Positions 6,597-7,032 of a stretch of 7,032 nucleotides of DNA are shown here, piece by piece. Below the pieces are notes generated by a model. That model did no database searches, was not told the DNA's origin, and saw nothing but the letters and a program-made list of their open reading frames with translations. Position numbers and translations under genes: made by a program. The DNA is from Gudongella sp964604145 (GTDB lineage: Bacteria > Bacillota > Clostridia > Tissierellales > Tissierellaceae): assembly GCA_964604145.1 (NCBI GenBank), contig CAZRXS010000069.1, positions 1 to 7,032 on the forward strand. The letters run 5' to 3'. The stretch's first letter is position 1. Every line of letters begins with the position of its first letter.

Positions 6597-6851
6597 TTAA
6601 ATTATTCAAGAAAACTAAAAATCTCGTCTCTTATTACAAAAAATAAGGGACGAGAGATATCTTCCGCGTTGCCACCCAAATTAACAGACAAAACTATATC
6701 TGTTCACTCAAAACCTTGTAACGTAAGGTGTACGAATTTACTCTTCGTAAATAGCTCTAAAATGGATTCATCAGTTTATCTACAAGTTTTCACCAAACAC
6801 TTGCTCTCTATTAAGATAACCTTTGATTACTATTTTTTTTCATCGCTTTTT
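6367..6851 (-). repeat. Tandem duplication of a T-box leader, two copies with a 255-base period
   Basis: Copies 6367-6596 and 6621-6851 are direct repeats separated by a 24-base AT-rich linker. Over the aligned 206 bases from 6391-6596 against 6646-6851 I count four substitutions: A/G at 6519, G/A at 6542, C/T at 6567 and C/T at 6583. That is about 98% identity. The terminator arms differ more and contain a one-base indel. The specifier, T-box motif and stem III are unchanged. The high identity suggests a recent duplication or ongoing gene conversion. Confidence 0.93.
6617..6656 (-). terminator. Terminator of the first (distal) T-box
   Basis: Minus-strand TCTCGTCCCTTATT (6655-6642) pairs with AATAAGAGACGAGA (6635-6622) across a six-base loop with a single C/A mismatch, followed by TTTTTAGTTTTC. 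The stem is better paired than that of the second copy but its U-tract is shorter and interrupted. The 5' arm carries the CCC shared with the antiterminator. Confidence 0.82.
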
Positions 6852-6858
6852 ATCTATT
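6617..6858 (-). promoter_or_regulatory. T-box riboswitch 1 (promoter-proximal), serine-specific
   Basis: This is the first of the two leaders to be transcribed. It has the same elements as the second copy: AGAGAGC (6803-6809), GAA plus the UCC specifier (6764-6766), stem III AACAGA/TCTGTT (6683-6704), T-box sequence GGGTGGCAACGCGG (6664-6677) with bulge TGGC (6671-6674), and its own terminator. Because its terminator precedes the second T-box, an uncharged tRNA-Ser must bind here before the second leader is made, and again there before serA is reached. The 5' boundary is the transcription start inferred from the promoter. Confidence 0.92.
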
Positions 6859-6864
6859 TTTATT

Positions 6865-6893
6865 ATTGTACACCAGCAAAATAGATTTGTCAA
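6865..6893 (-). promoter_or_regulatory. Sigma-A-type promoter of the T-box/serA transcript
   Basis: On the minus strand TTGACA (6893-6888) and TACAAT (6870-6865) are separated by exactly 17 bases. The -35 is a perfect consensus and the -10 differs at one position. Transcription should start near 6858, a few bases before the first T-box stem I. A strong constitutive promoter fits control by termination in the leader. Confidence 0.88.
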
Positions 6894-6903
6894 ATTATCC
6901 TTA

Positions 6904-6926
6904 CAATATTTTTTCCAATATTTTTT
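6904..6926 (-). repeat. Two 11-base A/T repeats upstream of the serA -35
   Basis: CAATATTTTTT occurs at 6904-6914 and again at 6916-6926 (plus-strand reading), a 12-base period. On the serA strand this gives A-tracts about 11 to 33 bases upstream of the -35, the place where RNA polymerase alpha subunits contact UP elements. An UP-like role is inferred from position and composition only. Confidence 0.35.
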
Positions 6927-6984
6927 CTCTCCCGCTATTTTCTTTTAATGCAATTAAAATAAAATAATAGTCTGAATTTAATTA

Positions 6985-7032
6985 TTATCTTAAGAGTTCA
7001 TCTTCTGTATAATAAGCAACACCAATAGCACC
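6985..7032 (-). CDS. C-terminal end of an unidentified gene (partial)
   Basis: The minus strand at the right edge reads GAIGVAYYTEDELLR followed by TAA (6987-6985). The mixed acidic and hydrophobic composition and the position upstream of the serA promoter suggest a real C-terminus, but 15 residues are too few to name a family. Another frame is also open and reads VLLVLLIIQKMNS to a stop, so the frame choice is not certain. It does not look like the end of SerC. No clear terminator separates it from the serA promoter, so some read-through is possible. Confidence 0.45.
   Translation of the reverse strand, partial: GAIGVAYYTEDELLR

Noticed and set aside
6367..6851. Direct repeats as a CRISPR array or insertion sequence remnant
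   Set aside because: There are only two copies of about 230 bases, with T-box motifs, specifiers and terminators throughout and no spacers, inverted ends or transposase.
6300..6884. A 194-codon plus-strand open frame with an internal peptide repeat
   Set aside because: It runs antisense through both T-box leaders; its repeat mirrors the leader duplication. It has no ribosome binding site, and its composition is explained by the RNA structures on the other strand.

Overview
The window is AT-rich DNA with strong AGGAGG-type ribosome binding sites, sigma-A-like promoters, a Firmicutes-type topoisomerase III and T-box leader RNAs. Together these point to a low-GC Firmicute, most likely a clostridial-type bacterium; the species is not identifiable from sequence alone. 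Apart from one gene of unknown function the content looks chromosomal and housekeeping. There is no transposon, phage, CRISPR, tRNA or rRNA signature.

Layout from left to right: (1) A small plus-strand gene at 47-370 for pterin-4a-carbinolamine dehydratase, ending in a perfect 15-bp hairpin that also serves the converging gene. (2) Two minus-strand genes, topB (DNA topoisomerase III, 4003-1826) followed 50-60 bases later by a class-3-like aldehyde dehydrogenase (about 1766-396), probably cotranscribed. (3) A divergent plus-strand gene (4193-5302) with its own extended -10 promoter. It encodes an unusual two-domain protein: an N-terminal DUF6884/YaaA-like domain (ACSKSK, LSAKHGLL) joined to a C-terminal GIY-YIG-nuclease-like domain. 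(4) A hairpin terminator between converging genes (5356-5397). (5) Minus-strand serA (6331-5417), a short phosphoglycerate dehydrogenase without the ACT regulatory domain. (6) The gene-free stretch 6332-6984, which is not empty: it holds a near-consensus promoter and two tandem, about 98% identical T-box riboswitches reading toward serA. (7) The last 15 codons of a further minus-strand gene at the right edge.

The best-supported regulatory story is serine biosynthesis. Both T-boxes carry a UCC (Ser) specifier after the usual GAA context, and a UGGC bulge that matches the G discriminator base of bacterial tRNA-Ser. serA should therefore be transcribed only when tRNA-Ser is uncharged, and the RNA polymerase must pass two successive terminators. 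The least understood gene is the DUF6884/GIY-YIG fusion, the best candidate here for an undescribed nucleic-acid-processing or defence function.
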